Shown here one piece after another: positions 24,101 through 32,678 of a DNA stretch of 64,000 nucleotides. Numbering within the stretch: the first letter of the stretch is position 1; each line of letters begins with the position of its first letter. Both the position numbers and the translations under genes were made by a program. The notes under the pieces were generated by a model, which was not told the origin of the DNA, made no database searches, and was given only the letters and a program-made list of their open reading frames with translations. Source of the stretch: Chloroflexota bacterium (GTDB taxonomy: Bacteria; Chloroflexota; Anaerolineae; Promineifilales; Promineifilaceae); assembly GCA_014584575.1 (NCBI GenBank), contig JACTMP010000002.1:124001-188000 (forward strand). The letters are read 5' to 3'.

Positions 24101-25796
24101 TTTGCACCTCACCCCCAATCAACTGATTGATGCCCCATTTGGGTGGATACCAATACTTGATTGGTTCTTTTTTTGCCGTATAGATTTGTTTAATCCTTTT
24201 TCTGTTGCTTTTCCCCGAAATACTCGGGTGAGCGACTCGTGCGTATTTGTCAACTTCACAAAACAAGTTCTGGCAGTCAATGTATTGAAGTGGTCGCCCC
24301 CAAAGAGATTTGAATTCAAGCCCTAAACGGGAAAACTCCTTCTCTTGACGCTCTGTCATCATTTTAATAATGTCCATCTCGTTTAGCCCACCAAGGTCAC
24401 GGAAGCACTTTTGTATTCCATCACGAGCACCTGGCCCAGGAATAACAAATTCAGATTCGGGAAAATCGGTCAGTGTACTATAGTTTATATCTGTTACATA
24501 CTGGTAAGCTAAGAAATCTCCCATAAGTGGATATGATCTGAGAAGTTCAAATGCAGATCTCATTGACCGCATTTCCGTTATGCGTTTTGGCACCTCATCG
24601 TTTATTAGTAGCTCAAGCAGTTTCAAATAATTTCGATGTTTTTTGGAAGAACCAAAGGTACTCGAACCAGAAGGCATAATATATGCAGCAGAAAAGATTC
24701 TTAGCCCGGAGTTTAATGCCTCAGTTAGTATATGATCATATTTCTCAAAAGTATATTCTGAATAGGTAATCGACCCTAATTGACTTTCCAGCAATTCCCA
24801 TGTAGAGATTTTGTTGAACACTTTGAATAACAAAATACGAAAGAACAGTTCTTCAGGCGATTGATCTCCTGTGTAAATTACATTCCCAATTAGATATTGA
24901 CTTACGCGATCTGACGCTCGGTAGGCATTTGTGAATTTATGCCTCAAAAGAATTGGATCCTGTGTCCAGGGTGAACTTCTACCTTCAAATTTTCTAAAGA
25001 AAATCTCTTGCCTTTCAGCAGCAAAATACCAATAGGTATCAAAGACTTCGGTAGGCTTTATTGGGGAAAGTGCTGTATAAAAATAAGCCTCTGAAGGTAA
25101 ACTATTTAGCGTTTTTTTTTCCTTCAAGTCTAGACTTAGCTGTTCTAGAAGGGGTTCAGTATTGACTGAATCTTTTTGTTTGTCTTGATTTGATGCGGCC
25201 CACCAGTGAACAACTGCGTTGACCGTGCTTGCTACAGATCCATCGTTATTGATTAGCTGGATCGGATACTTGTGCTTTTCAACGGCAAATAAGTCGTAAT
25301 AGTTGGCCTTAAGTTTGTTCCAAAACTCAACTGCCATATCCTCTCGTAGGGAGGTGTTTCTATCTATGAGGAACAATAATGTTGGAAGAAAACTTTGCCA
25401 ATGATGAAGCTCAAGGCCAATCATTAGTTCTAAAGAGCGTTTATTTACCCCATTAGTCAATCCATAAACCCAAGTAGACCACCAATAGCGGTCTAGAATT
25501 ACCGTCTTTCCGTCCCTTAACAGTGGCAGGATCTGATTTTCTATTTGATCAATATGTGCGGCAATATGAAGTAACTGCAAGCTCGTTGGATTGATATCGG
25601 TTAGGCCAAATTTTGGCAGGTCATGATGTAATTCGTAAATGAGAAAACCAAGGCTTCCAGGTGCCTTACCCGGAAAAGCAAATAACGAACAATCAACTCC
25701 TTGCGAAGTTAAGTATTCTTTGAATGTGTTGGCAACTGTTGATTTCCCAGCGCCATCTGGACCTTCGAATACAAACAGTTTCCCTTGTCTTGGCAT
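24054..25796 (-). CDS. P-loop kinase fused to a 5-hydroxymethyluracil-DNA-kinase-type helical domain
   Basis: A 580-residue two-domain protein. Residues about 5-205 are a thymidylate-kinase-like P-loop kinase: Walker A GPDGAGKST at 12-20, DRYWWST at 102-108. Residues about 235-500 resemble the helical domain of 5-hydroxymethyl-dU DNA kinases and related thymine-modification enzymes: a FAAERQEIFFRK helix, WTQDPIL, then FTNAYRASDRVSQYL and a later AAYIMPSG. In phages such proteins phosphorylate 5-hydroxymethyluracil in DNA before hypermodification. Alternatively it could act on free nucleotides. GGAG precedes the ATG. It overlaps the next gene, a thymidylate synthase homologue, by 47 bases. The combination strongly suggests chemistry on thymine-type bases. 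Confidence 0.75.
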   Translation of the reverse strand: MPRQGKLFVFEGPDGAGKSTVANTFKEYLTSQGVDCSLFAFPGKAPGSLGFLIYELHHDLPKFGLTDINPTSLQLLHIAAHIDQIENQILPLLRDGKTVILDRYWWSTWVYGLTNGVNKRSLELMIGLELHHWQSFLPTLLFLIDRNTSLREDMAVEFWNKLKANYYDLFAVEKHKYPIQLINNDGSVASTVNAVVHWWAASNQDKQKDSVNTEPLLEQLSLDLKEKKTLNSLPSEAYFYTALSPIKPTEVFDTYWYFAAERQEIFFRKFEGRSSPWTQDPILLRHKFTNAYRASDRVSQYLIGNVIYTGDQSPEELFFRILLFKVFNKISTWELLESQLGSITYSEYTFEKYDHILTEALNSGLRIFSAAYIMPSGSSTFGSSKKHRNYLKLLELLINDEVPKRITEMRSMRSAFELLRSYPLMGDFLAYQYVTDINYSTLTDFPESEFVIPGPGARDGIQKCFRDLGGLNEMDIIKMMTERQEKEFSRLGLEFKSLWGRPLQYIDCQNLFCEVDKYARVAHPSISGKSNRKRIKQIYTAKKEPIKYWYPPKWGINQLIGGEVQNDPSIRGRNRERGMG

Positions 25797-25868
25797 GGTA
25801 ATTATTTCTCCGATAACAAATTATATGACAGAATTACTTATGGTCTTGTATTGGCAAGTCTCGGCGGG

Positions 25869-26645
25869 TTAATGGAATACAGATGTGTTCTCGATTTCAT
25901 CCACGAGCATTCGTCCATCATATTTTGTGATTTCTCCAAGTTCAGCCTGTGAGGCGACGCAAATTACATGGCTTAACCGCAATTTCATTTCAGTGGCCAT
26001 GAACTGACCAAGGTTATATAAGCCAAGATAATTACCATAGGCTCTATCAAAAATATACTGTGTTGCATAGACCCCGGTAATCGTCAGATATTTCCCATCT
26101 ATAGGAGTAAAGAACACATGTTGTAAACAAGGGAATCCCCGCCGAGGTTGGGTTGTATGATCAATAGCTGGATTAAAAATTGCGGCTTGCAACGCGCTCC
26201 GACGAATTCTACCGTTACTTTGTAAATATGCGCGAATAATGTGTTCCAATTGATTTATTGGTTTACAAGCTTGATCTTTTCTATCTTCATAGTAGATAAG
26301 CCTGCCAAAATATGTACCATAACGGTTCGCGTGAATTTGCCGCAACTTTGGCAACATTTGCTGATAACGTATAAACAATTGAGAACGTTCCTTAGAACGA
26401 TTCCAAAGGGATAAAGGGAAGATGGTGTTCGCCGTTGTTTGGCAAGTATTTCGCTCTCTTTTTTCGAGATTTTCATCTAGAACTCGCTCAATAGCAGGTT
26501 CACTTACTGGTAACTCTGATGTCAGGTCAATGCTGACCATGAGGGGGATTATTCTCTCCACCCCTGATTGAAGCAACGCTCTCATTGCTTCAATCCAAAC
26601 AAGGGATATGCTTGGACCTTCAATAGTGATTGGAGTGTTATTCAT
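25869..26645 (-). CDS. Divergent thymidylate-synthase-fold protein
   Basis: A 258-residue protein whose C-terminal half follows the thymidylate synthase order: FPC with Cys173 at the catalytic position, a strand-rich segment with GVYATQY at 191-197, then the AYGNYLGLYNL segment (202-211), where Asn205 aligns with the base-recognising Asn. The usual RSxD phosphate motif is replaced by the ATQY segment, so substrate or activity differ from the canonical enzyme. The N-terminal 100 residues are unique. Its ATG overlaps the end of the ImmA-like gene. Two synthase homologues in one operon imply two steps on a nucleotide or a non-canonical acceptor such as the carrier protein encoded at 28,140. Confidence 0.6.
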   Translation of the reverse strand: MNNTPITIEGPSISLVWIEAMRALLQSGVERIIPLMVSIDLTSELPVSEPAIERVLDENLEKRERNTCQTTANTIFPLSLWNRSKERSQLFIRYQQMLPKLRQIHANRYGTYFGRLIYYEDRKDQACKPINQLEHIIRAYLQSNGRIRRSALQAAIFNPAIDHTTQPRRGFPCLQHVFFTPIDGKYLTITGVYATQYIFDRAYGNYLGLYNLGQFMATEMKLRLSHVICVASQAELGEITKYDGRMLVDEIENTSVFH

Positions 26646-27510
26646 ACTCTGGGTCCTCCAAATGTCTAAAAATGCAACGACCAGTGTAATTTCGCCTCGA
26701 CACTCTTACATAAGCCGCCCAATCTTGGTTAAGATGAAACATTCGACTCGTTCCAGGTTTTAGACCCTGATAAACAGATTTATGAGAATCGTTGCTCACC
26801 AGAGAGATATTTTCGCCTTCCAGTTGTGTATAAGGCGGAAGCACAATAAAATCTCCCACTTCGATGTCAACTGCTCGTCCTTTCCATTCAAAATCCACAA
26901 CAACAAGGTTCTCAGAAACTACACAGCCAAGAATTTGTGATTTTATCCCCTTGGGAGTAACTGCTATCAACTGATCGTATTCACTGTTTGATAATATCCC
27001 TAAAGTTGCGTTCATATGTGTTATAAGGGTGGAGTAGCCAACACCAAGATAACAAGAAACTGAATAAAATTCTGTTGGTTGGCAATGATTAGGAACCCAA
27101 TTGCGAATCTGAAAAGCGTGGTTAACCAATGACTTAGGCATGAGAAAACAACTGGCAAACTGGTCTGCAAGATATTCTTCTGGATCGTATCTTCTCGACC
27201 CACGTTTACTTTGGTCAAGATATTCGTCTATCTTGGTCCCATGTTCAAATATGTAATGACCGAGTTCGTGAGCGCAGTTAAACCTCTGTCGCCCAGGTGG
27301 GCGAAGCGATGAAATCAATATCATTGGTTGTTCTCGTTTGACATACATACCTTCCATGCTTGAATAATCTACAAAGCGCACTTCAAGTCCGATTTTTGAG
27401 CAAAAATCGAAAATATCTACTGGTTCTGAAATCCCAATACCATGCTTGATTCTCAGTTGGAGCGCACTATGCAATGCGTGGAGTGCCAACTGTTTCTTGC
27501 TTTGTGCCAT
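26638..27510 (-). CDS. ImmA/IrrE-family zinc metallopeptidase
   Basis: A protein of 290 residues. The zinc motif HELGHYIFEH (HExxH) lies about residue 79, with a downstream acidic helix (EEYLADQFASCFLMP) providing the third ligand. ImmA/IrrE peptidases cleave partner XRE repressors, often after DNA damage or infection. Here the gene follows an XRE regulator directly: the regulator's stop ends at 27,512 and the ATG at 27,510 has GGGAGAGA upstream. This pair most likely controls the operon promoter. The C-terminal 130 residues are an extra domain of unknown function. Confidence 0.85.
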   Translation of the reverse strand: MAQSKKQLALHALHSALQLRIKHGIGISEPVDIFDFCSKIGLEVRFVDYSSMEGMYVKREQPMILISSLRPPGRQRFNCAHELGHYIFEHGTKIDEYLDQSKRGSRRYDPEEYLADQFASCFLMPKSLVNHAFQIRNWVPNHCQPTEFYSVSCYLGVGYSTLITHMNATLGILSNSEYDQLIAVTPKGIKSQILGCVVSENLVVVDFEWKGRAVDIEVGDFIVLPPYTQLEGENISLVSNDSHKSVYQGLKPGTSRMFHLNQDWAAYVRVSRRNYTGRCIFRHLEDPEYE

Positions 27511-27511
27511 T

Positions 27512-27856
27512 CTATTCTCTCCCTGATTGGCGCAATGTTTCCAATAAACCAAGAACGCGGTCGAGGTCTTCAGGTTTTAGTTTTGTTAGCTCCCTTGCTG
27601 CAAGTTCGATTCGAGCCTTGTTGCTATCACTTTCATCTTCAACACATGTCAGCCAGTTAATGCTGACATCATAAATTTCCGAGAGCCTGGACAATTCTCC
27701 TGCGGAAACCTTTCTTCTTCCGGCTTCGATTTCAGAAATAGATGGCCGTGGCAGTCCCAAAATTCCTGCTACTTGGCTTTGGGAAAGGCCAGCCAAATCC
27801 CTAGCCATTCGTAACCGTTGAGCTATTGCTTCACGCAACTCACTTTCACTGGTCAT
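27512..27856 (-). CDS. XRE-family repressor of the modification operon
   Basis: A 114-residue protein. Residues about 11-66 are a Cro/CI-type helix-turn-helix (LSQSQVAGILGLPRPSISEI). A short helical tail follows that may dimerise or be the cleavage target of the ImmA-like peptidase encoded next. AAGGAG precedes the ATG, which overlaps the carrier-protein stop (ATGA). The palindrome over the operon's -10 box is the obvious binding site. Confidence 0.85.
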   Translation of the reverse strand: MTSESELREAIAQRLRMARDLAGLSQSQVAGILGLPRPSISEIEAGRRKVSAGELSRLSEIYDVSINWLTCVEDESDSNKARIELAARELTKLKPEDLDRVLGLLETLRQSGRE

Positions 27857-28140
27857 TTTGTTTCTCCTTTGCTCATTTGCATTGCTTGCGCTGCGCGCTT
27901 GCTTATTTCTGCAATATTTGGGGGAGACCCACCTGAAGCAGGAAACATCAGTTCTGGTCTCAAATCATAGGACAATTTCTCTGAAAGTATGACTGTAGCT
28001 TCAACAGCGTTTAGGCTGTCGAATCCCTGCAAATCGGTCAGTGGGCAAGTACTTGGACTAATGGTACTTGCGGACTGACCATTCAATTGCTGAATCTCGG
28101 CCAATACATTCATTAAAGCGTTCTGTATATGTTCTTCCAT
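27853..28140 (-). CDS. Acyl-carrier-protein-like protein
   Basis: A 95-residue protein with the carrier-protein signature LQGFDSLNAVEATVIL; Ser42 in the DSL motif would carry a phosphopantetheine arm. Carrier proteins hold acyl or aminoacyl groups as thioesters. No synthetase or ketosynthase is encoded nearby, so its loading enzyme must be elsewhere or it is used for an unusual group transfer. It is the first gene of the ten-gene operon. ATG 28,140 follows GAGAGG; the in-frame start at 28,164 is less likely. A carrier next to thymidylate-synthase and DNA-kinase homologues is unexpected. Confidence 0.65.
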   Translation of the reverse strand: MEEHIQNALMNVLAEIQQLNGQSASTISPSTCPLTDLQGFDSLNAVEATVILSEKLSYDLRPELMFPASGGSPPNIAEISKRAAQAMQMSKGETK

Positions 28141-28172
28141 AGTGCGACCTCTCAACAAAGACATACAACATT

Positions 28173-28219
28173 CTTACACGATGTAAGATAATCTTACCAC
28201 AGGTGATTATGATTGTCAA
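28173..28219 (-). promoter_or_regulatory. Promoter with -10 box inside a perfect palindromic operator
   Basis: On the minus strand TTGACA (28214-28219) and TAAGAT (28191-28196) are 17 bases apart, a near-consensus promoter for the operon starting at 28,140. GTAAGAT-A-ATCTTAC (28183-28197) is a perfect palindrome covering the -10 box, and CTTAC ... GTAAG (28173-28187) adds a third half-site. Binding there would block transcription; the XRE protein at 27,856 is the likely ligand. Confidence 0.75.
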
Positions 28220-28722
28220 CATACTGTACTGGGTAGGATCATTTCTACTTTCTTTTGATACATTGGAGGATGTAAACAGCCAAAAAGGAAGCCAAGCCAG
28301 TGCCAATAGTTTTTAGAACATTTTGTGGGCTACTTTATATTGCCCTCAAAGTCATCAGTATAGGCAAACTCTAGTACCATCGATGTAGGTCTCAGATTTG
28401 CCATAAATAGAACAAGTGTTGTAGGCTATTCTCTGTGAGTTTATACTTTATCAATGCTTCTAGGGGTGGAAGAAAATTTATTGTAACCGGGTTTTTATTA
28501 TTGAATTATCTTAGCGGAAAAGGTTTTTCCTAGAGGCTGCAAGTGTTTTCCTTAGATTTTTTTATTGAGCGAACTATTTAAAACAGTAATGTACAATCAT
28601 AAGACAATCCACACAATCACTTAACGATGAACAAATTTTCAAAACAACGATAGATCCTTTTTGCGGTTTTGGAGGAATAACTCTTAAAGAACAGCAAAAG
28701 CACATCGGGTGGAGAAACTACG
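28220..28722. other. AT-rich intergenic region
   Basis: Between the divergent operon promoter and the EAD1 gene. No credible gene. A short palindrome GGAAAAGGTTTTTCC lies near 28,515. TTGAGC ... TAATGT near 28,566-28,593 (16-base spacer) may be the promoter of the 28,723 gene. Confidence 0.4.
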
Positions 28723-29193
28723 GTGTTACAGGAAAGTTTTCACACAAACGAAAATTTTGAAGTTTTGAAAACCTTCACACGTTGGTTGCAATCAAATAGT
28801 GATGGATGGTCAATTACTGGCACCCTTAACGTTGGTGATCTTGTTGTGAATTTTGAGGCGCATGGAGACTATCGGTCTCATCACTCTCTACCGTTGACAC
28901 CGCTTAAGCAAACGGACTTATTTAGCAGCATTCGTCATTGTTTCAATGATGCCGAATTAAAGAAACTCACTGAAGACTTAGCGATTGACTATGAAGACTT
29001 ACAGGGATCAACAAAGAGCGAAAAAATACAATCTTTGGTTGCCTATCTAAAACGTAGAGGACAGATTGATGAGTTAATTGTTAAACTGACTCAAGAACGA
29101 CCAAACTTCTTATGGCATCTGCCAGGTGCAGGAGTAAATAGAGACTATACACCTACATTACCTCAAGCAAGAGCAAATTCTAACATGGAATAA
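28723..29193 (+). CDS. EAD1-type adaptor protein with N-terminal beta domain
   Basis: A 156-residue protein. Residues about 10-60 are a short alternating segment of unknown fold (WSITGTLNVGDLVVNFEAHG). Residues about 67-130 match effector-associated domain 1: DLFSSIRHCF, ELKKLTEDLAIDYEDL, EKIQSLVAYLKRRGQIDELI. It starts at GTG with GGTGGAG upstream. It is the second EAD1 protein of the island (first at 7287) and would recruit a partner by homotypic contact. It is divergent from the modification operon, about 580 bases from that operon's first codon, so it may be functionally linked to it; no partner with EAD1 is seen in that operon. Confidence 0.65.
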   Translation: MLQESFHTNENFEVLKTFTRWLQSNSDGWSITGTLNVGDLVVNFEAHGDYRSHHSLPLTPLKQTDLFSSIRHCFNDAELKKLTEDLAIDYEDLQGSTKSEKIQSLVAYLKRRGQIDELIVKLTQERPNFLWHLPGAGVNRDYTPTLPQARANSNME

Positions 29194-29287
29194 ACTTCAT
29201 TTTTTGAGTGCCTAGAAGGTTTCAGGCAAAAATCAGCGAACCACTATCTGACAATAATAGAGTTGTTTCAACGTTGCCAGTCACATT

Positions 29288-30013
29288 TCAAGCGGTTGGG
29301 TCAATGGTAAATGTCCACGCTATCAGGCGATTTCGTCTAATCTCATAATAATTCTGTATTAACCCAAGGAGACTGACCAATGAAGTGGTTAGAAGGGCAG
29401 TAGACATCCGCTCTAGCGTACCTCCCAGTAAGCGGTGGGTTGCTGGATTGACTAGGACCAAACCTGCTGCAAGAGGAACTAAAAACAGTAGTGGTCCAAC
29501 AAATAAGAGCATATCTTTTCTGTCGGTTCGGATTGTTTCACGAACTGCACTTGGAATTACTCTTCCACTAAGAATTATATGATCGAAGCCTCTTTCATAA
29601 ATTACTATACTTTGGTTGCTAATTTCTAACTGTTTATCGCTTAGGCGCGAAGCAATTATCTTTCGTACCATTTTTCTAGTAGATGATTGGAGACGGGGAA
29701 GCACAGGGTGAAGCAATCGAAATGTAATTTGCCCTTCAACAGTCCTAGTAACGGCAAACTTGGTTTGCGTGTCTGCCAGAAATCCGAAAAAGATCACATA
29801 ATCCTTTTCTTCCACTGCAATTTCAGGCATATCTCTAAACAATACTTCCGCTGACTCCTTATATTTTTGTTCCTTTGCTGTTTCATCGTTACCTAAGTCG
29901 CGGATTCCTGCCGGTTCCCACCCAAAACTTCTCAACAACTTAAGCACCTCATGATTATCGGAATATATACCCTCATTATTAACCGGCAAATCAATGGTAA
30001 ATACTGAACGCAT
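29288..30013 (-). CDS. Membrane protein with two C-terminal helices
   Basis: A 241-residue protein with a soluble N-terminal region of about 165 residues and two hydrophobic helices near residues 172-191 and 205-223. AGGGAGGT precedes the ATG. No recognised domain. It converges with the EAD1 gene; the 94 bases between their ends hold no clear terminator. Function unknown. Confidence 0.6.
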   Translation of the reverse strand: MRSVFTIDLPVNNEGIYSDNHEVLKLLRSFGWEPAGIRDLGNDETAKEQKYKESAEVLFRDMPEIAVEEKDYVIFFGFLADTQTKFAVTRTVEGQITFRLLHPVLPRLQSSTRKMVRKIIASRLSDKQLEISNQSIVIYERGFDHIILSGRVIPSAVRETIRTDRKDMLLFVGPLLFLVPLAAGLVLVNPATHRLLGGTLERMSTALLTTSLVSLLGLIQNYYEIRRNRLIAWTFTIDPTA

Positions 30014-30592
30014 TACAACCTCCCTAACTAAATAAAATCTCTAGATGTGGGCGCAATCTCTCTTATTGTGTCTAAACTTTGTAATTTCTATCTTTCTGTT
30101 GATGTAGCACCTGGATTTCAGGACACAGTTAGTATAAAGTTCCAGTGTCATATGGTCAACATGCCAGATAGCAAGTAGTATAGGAGGACAGAAGATATGA
30201 AAATCGGGAGATTTTTCTGTCATTTTTCACTCCTTGCAGGTGCGGCAAAATTCGGTCAAAAAATGGTCAAGGTATCATCCTATAATTGTGTCGTTAGGCT
30301 CAGAGGGTTGTTCACTTACCCTAATTAGGCACAAAATATGGTCGCAAAATGAACATTGTGCGACTGAAGCATTTTCATCCCCTATTCCTTAAACAGTTGA
30401 TAGATGAACTAATTACTTTTCGCGTTCTTTATAAATGCGTGACTGCAAGTTGAAAGTAGGAGATTTTGTTTATTACAAAACGATCTTGCAATTTGCTGCA
30501 AAAAAGTTAATATAACAAGGTTTGTTCTACATAGTGTCTTTATTAATTCTCTTGTATTAACCAATCAATACCTGAGTTAGGAAAATACGAGA
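30014..30592. other. Long AT-rich intergenic region
   Basis: Between divergent genes. I see no credible gene. A TATAAT hexamer occurs at about 30,281 and an imperfect inverted repeat (GTCGC ... GCGAC) near 30,332-30,354; neither is convincing as a functional element. Confidence 0.4.
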
Positions 30593-31957
30593 ATGTCAAC
30601 ATCGCTTGGTCTTGTTTTAGCAGGCAGCGTTCTAATCATAGTTGCATTTTCTGGAATCCTCAAAGGAAATTATGAAGTAAGCGTAGGAAGTAAATTCGCA
30701 CGCGGGATACTTGGATTTATTGGTGTGATCTTACTGACTTTAGGGATTATTGGTGCTGTACAGGAAATCAATATTCCATTTATACAAGGCTCTGCAACTG
30801 AAAATGGTTTATTGGAACCTACAAATACATCTGATAATGTAGTTTTGACCAACCCAACAGCCATTATTGGGTCAGATCCCACCGAGTTGTTTACCCCTGT
30901 TGCATTACCTTCTTCTACACAGGTCCCCCTTAATGTAGAAGTTAATTCATTCCCACATCAATTTGTGTGTCCAAATGAACTTGAACCTCAAGCGGTGGTT
31001 TACTCTTATACTTCAGATTTCGAAGGCTTGGCTGATATCGAGTGGTCACATCAAATAACTGACAAAACACCATCTACAGCGCAAGCTGAAAGAACTTTCC
31101 TAGGGCAACTAGGCACCGATAATGTGAATCTTGTACTATCTAGCCTGCCAGAACATACTACAGGTCGTCTCTCCTTTGAGTTGTTTATCATAAGATCTTG
31201 GGACGGAGACGATCCACGCGGACCAGATATATGGGAAATAGCTGTTGACGGACAAACTCTTCTACAAACAACCTTTGATAATGAAAACCCTTTAGAACCT
31301 GAAGGACATTCTCAATCATTCCCTAACCAGTATATTCCCGGAGCAGGTGGAAGCCAGAAACCACGTACAGGCTCTACGGAGAATAATACATTGGGCTATC
31401 GTTTTTTAGGTGAGCCAATGGATGCCGTATATAAATTCTGTTTTGAGTTTCCCCACTTAGCTGACACGCTCACCGTCCAATTTGCCGCTCAGGGCATTGA
31501 CGAAGTATCTGCGGGTGATGAGAGCTGGGGTATAGACAATGTAACTCTGCAATTGGCAAATGTTCCTTCTCTAGTTAACTGCCCGGCAATGGTACAAGAC
31601 GAAACTCGTACGGTGCCGCCTAATACATTCATAACTGGAGATCTGGTGATTAATGATGACGTATATTACGATGATGGTGGGATCAAAGAAGTAACAGTTG
31701 CCTATTTTGAAAGAGAGGCCAAGATATATACCCCTGAAGGGGGGGCTGGATGTTATGAAGGGGGTGTCACGTCATGGCGTGAAGTGATGAAAGAGCAGTT
31801 TGAAACTGGTTGTAGAGATGGTAACCAATTAGGATGCAATCGGGTTCGGATGGTTTTTTTCTATTCTGATGGCAATGAAGTAACAGAATGCTACTCCTCC
31901 CCAAGTGGCTCACCGGAAGAATTACAGACTGATGGCTTTCAGACCCACTGCCCATAA
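30593..31957 (+). CDS. Membrane-anchored extracellular protein, unknown function
   Basis: A 454-residue protein. Two hydrophobic helices at about residues 6-22 and 35-57 anchor it; a Thr/Asn/Pro-rich stretch follows; the rest (from about 110) is beta-rich with paired cysteines, as expected outside the cell. A jelly-roll-like segment (TLTVQFAAQGIDEVSAGDES, WGIDNV) suggests ligand binding. No enzymatic motif. It stands alone on the plus strand. Confidence 0.65.
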   Translation: MSTSLGLVLAGSVLIIVAFSGILKGNYEVSVGSKFARGILGFIGVILLTLGIIGAVQEINIPFIQGSATENGLLEPTNTSDNVVLTNPTAIIGSDPTELFTPVALPSSTQVPLNVEVNSFPHQFVCPNELEPQAVVYSYTSDFEGLADIEWSHQITDKTPSTAQAERTFLGQLGTDNVNLVLSSLPEHTTGRLSFELFIIRSWDGDDPRGPDIWEIAVDGQTLLQTTFDNENPLEPEGHSQSFPNQYIPGAGGSQKPRTGSTENNTLGYRFLGEPMDAVYKFCFEFPHLADTLTVQFAAQGIDEVSAGDESWGIDNVTLQLANVPSLVNCPAMVQDETRTVPPNTFITGDLVINDDVYYDDGGIKEVTVAYFEREAKIYTPEGGAGCYEGGVTSWREVMKEQFETGCRDGNQLGCNRVRMVFFYSDGNEVTECYSSPSGSPEELQTDGFQTHCP

Positions 31958-32032
31958 ACACTCGACAGCTTCTTTGTAAGTCATGCTGTCAAAATCTGGA
32001 AAATAGGTTTTTCTATTTCGTCTTGCTGCTAC

Positions 32033-32314
32033 TCACCTCCACTTGTGTTCTACTTGGATCATTTTGGCAAGATACATTTTAACAAGAGATTGGTAAGGTA
32101 CATCATGCTTATTTGCGATTGTTTTCAAATCTCGCACCATCCCTTCTGGCACACGTAAAGTTATCGTTTGAGTAGATGGTTTAAGGTGTGACAAGTCCAT
32201 TTCAATTGGTCTGCTGGTGTCAACATAGTCCACGATTTCATGGCTGGCCCAGAACTCTTGCTCCTCTTCTTCATTTTTGAATTCTGGCAATGGCTTTAGA
32301 TTCTTTTTTTCCAT
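32033..32314 (-). CDS. CopG/BrnA-type antitoxin, second copy
   Basis: A 93-residue protein with the arrangement of CopG-type antitoxins: an N-terminal toxin-binding stretch (EFWASHEIVDYVDTS) and a C-terminal ribbon-helix-helix (TITLRVPEGMVRDLKTIA, then VPYQSLVKMYLAKMI). It binds DNA and the toxin. ATG 32,314 is chosen from its homology to the preceding antitoxin; upstream in-frame codons overlap that gene. It is third in the operon after the toxin and a first antitoxin. Confidence 0.75.
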   Translation of the reverse strand: MEKKNLKPLPEFKNEEEEQEFWASHEIVDYVDTSRPIEMDLSHLKPSTQTITLRVPEGMVRDLKTIANKHDVPYQSLVKMYLAKMIQVEHKWR

Positions 32315-32330
32315 ACTATAAGCCTTCTGA

Positions 32331-32678
32331 TTATCTTTCGCCTGGAACATGGGAATCTTTTTGACCAGAATAAATGTTTTCAAGAATCCACATTCTTGCC
32401 AGTGTTGCAATCCCCAGCCCCTTACGGTTTGCAATCACTCGAAGGTTTTGAAGATCTGTTGGATCAAGTCGAACGTTGATAGCGTTAGTTAACTGTCTAA
32501 GGTGCCTTGGAACCTTGAAAGCATCTGGTTCAATTTTTAGTTCAATATCACCTAACTGATCCCAAATTTCCGACAAATCGTGTGTCTCCCACCATGTCGC
32601 TTCTTCTTGCAAAGTCATTTTGTCAAAATCAGGAAATTGTTTCAATGATGTGATTTTTTTCTTGGTTGTTTGTCTCAC
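32331..32678 (-). CDS. CopG/BrnA-type antitoxin, first copy
   Basis: A 115-residue protein parallel in design to the next gene: WWETHDLSEIWDQL is the toxin-contact region and INVRLDPTDLQNLRVIANRKG with the following helix is the ribbon-helix-helix. The GTG start overlaps the toxin stop (GTGA), so production is coupled. Two tandem antitoxins for one toxin is unusual. Confidence 0.75.
   Translation of the reverse strand: MRQTTKKKITSLKQFPDFDKMTLQEEATWWETHDLSEIWDQLGDIELKIEPDAFKVPRHLRQLTNAINVRLDPTDLQNLRVIANRKGLGIATLARMWILENIYSGQKDSHVPGER

Noticed and set aside
28058..28306. Minus-strand frame of 82 codons over the modification operon promoter
   Set aside because: It overlaps the palindromic promoter and the carrier-protein gene in another frame.
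30041..30223. Minus-strand frame of 60 codons
   Set aside because: No start signal and composition unlike a protein.
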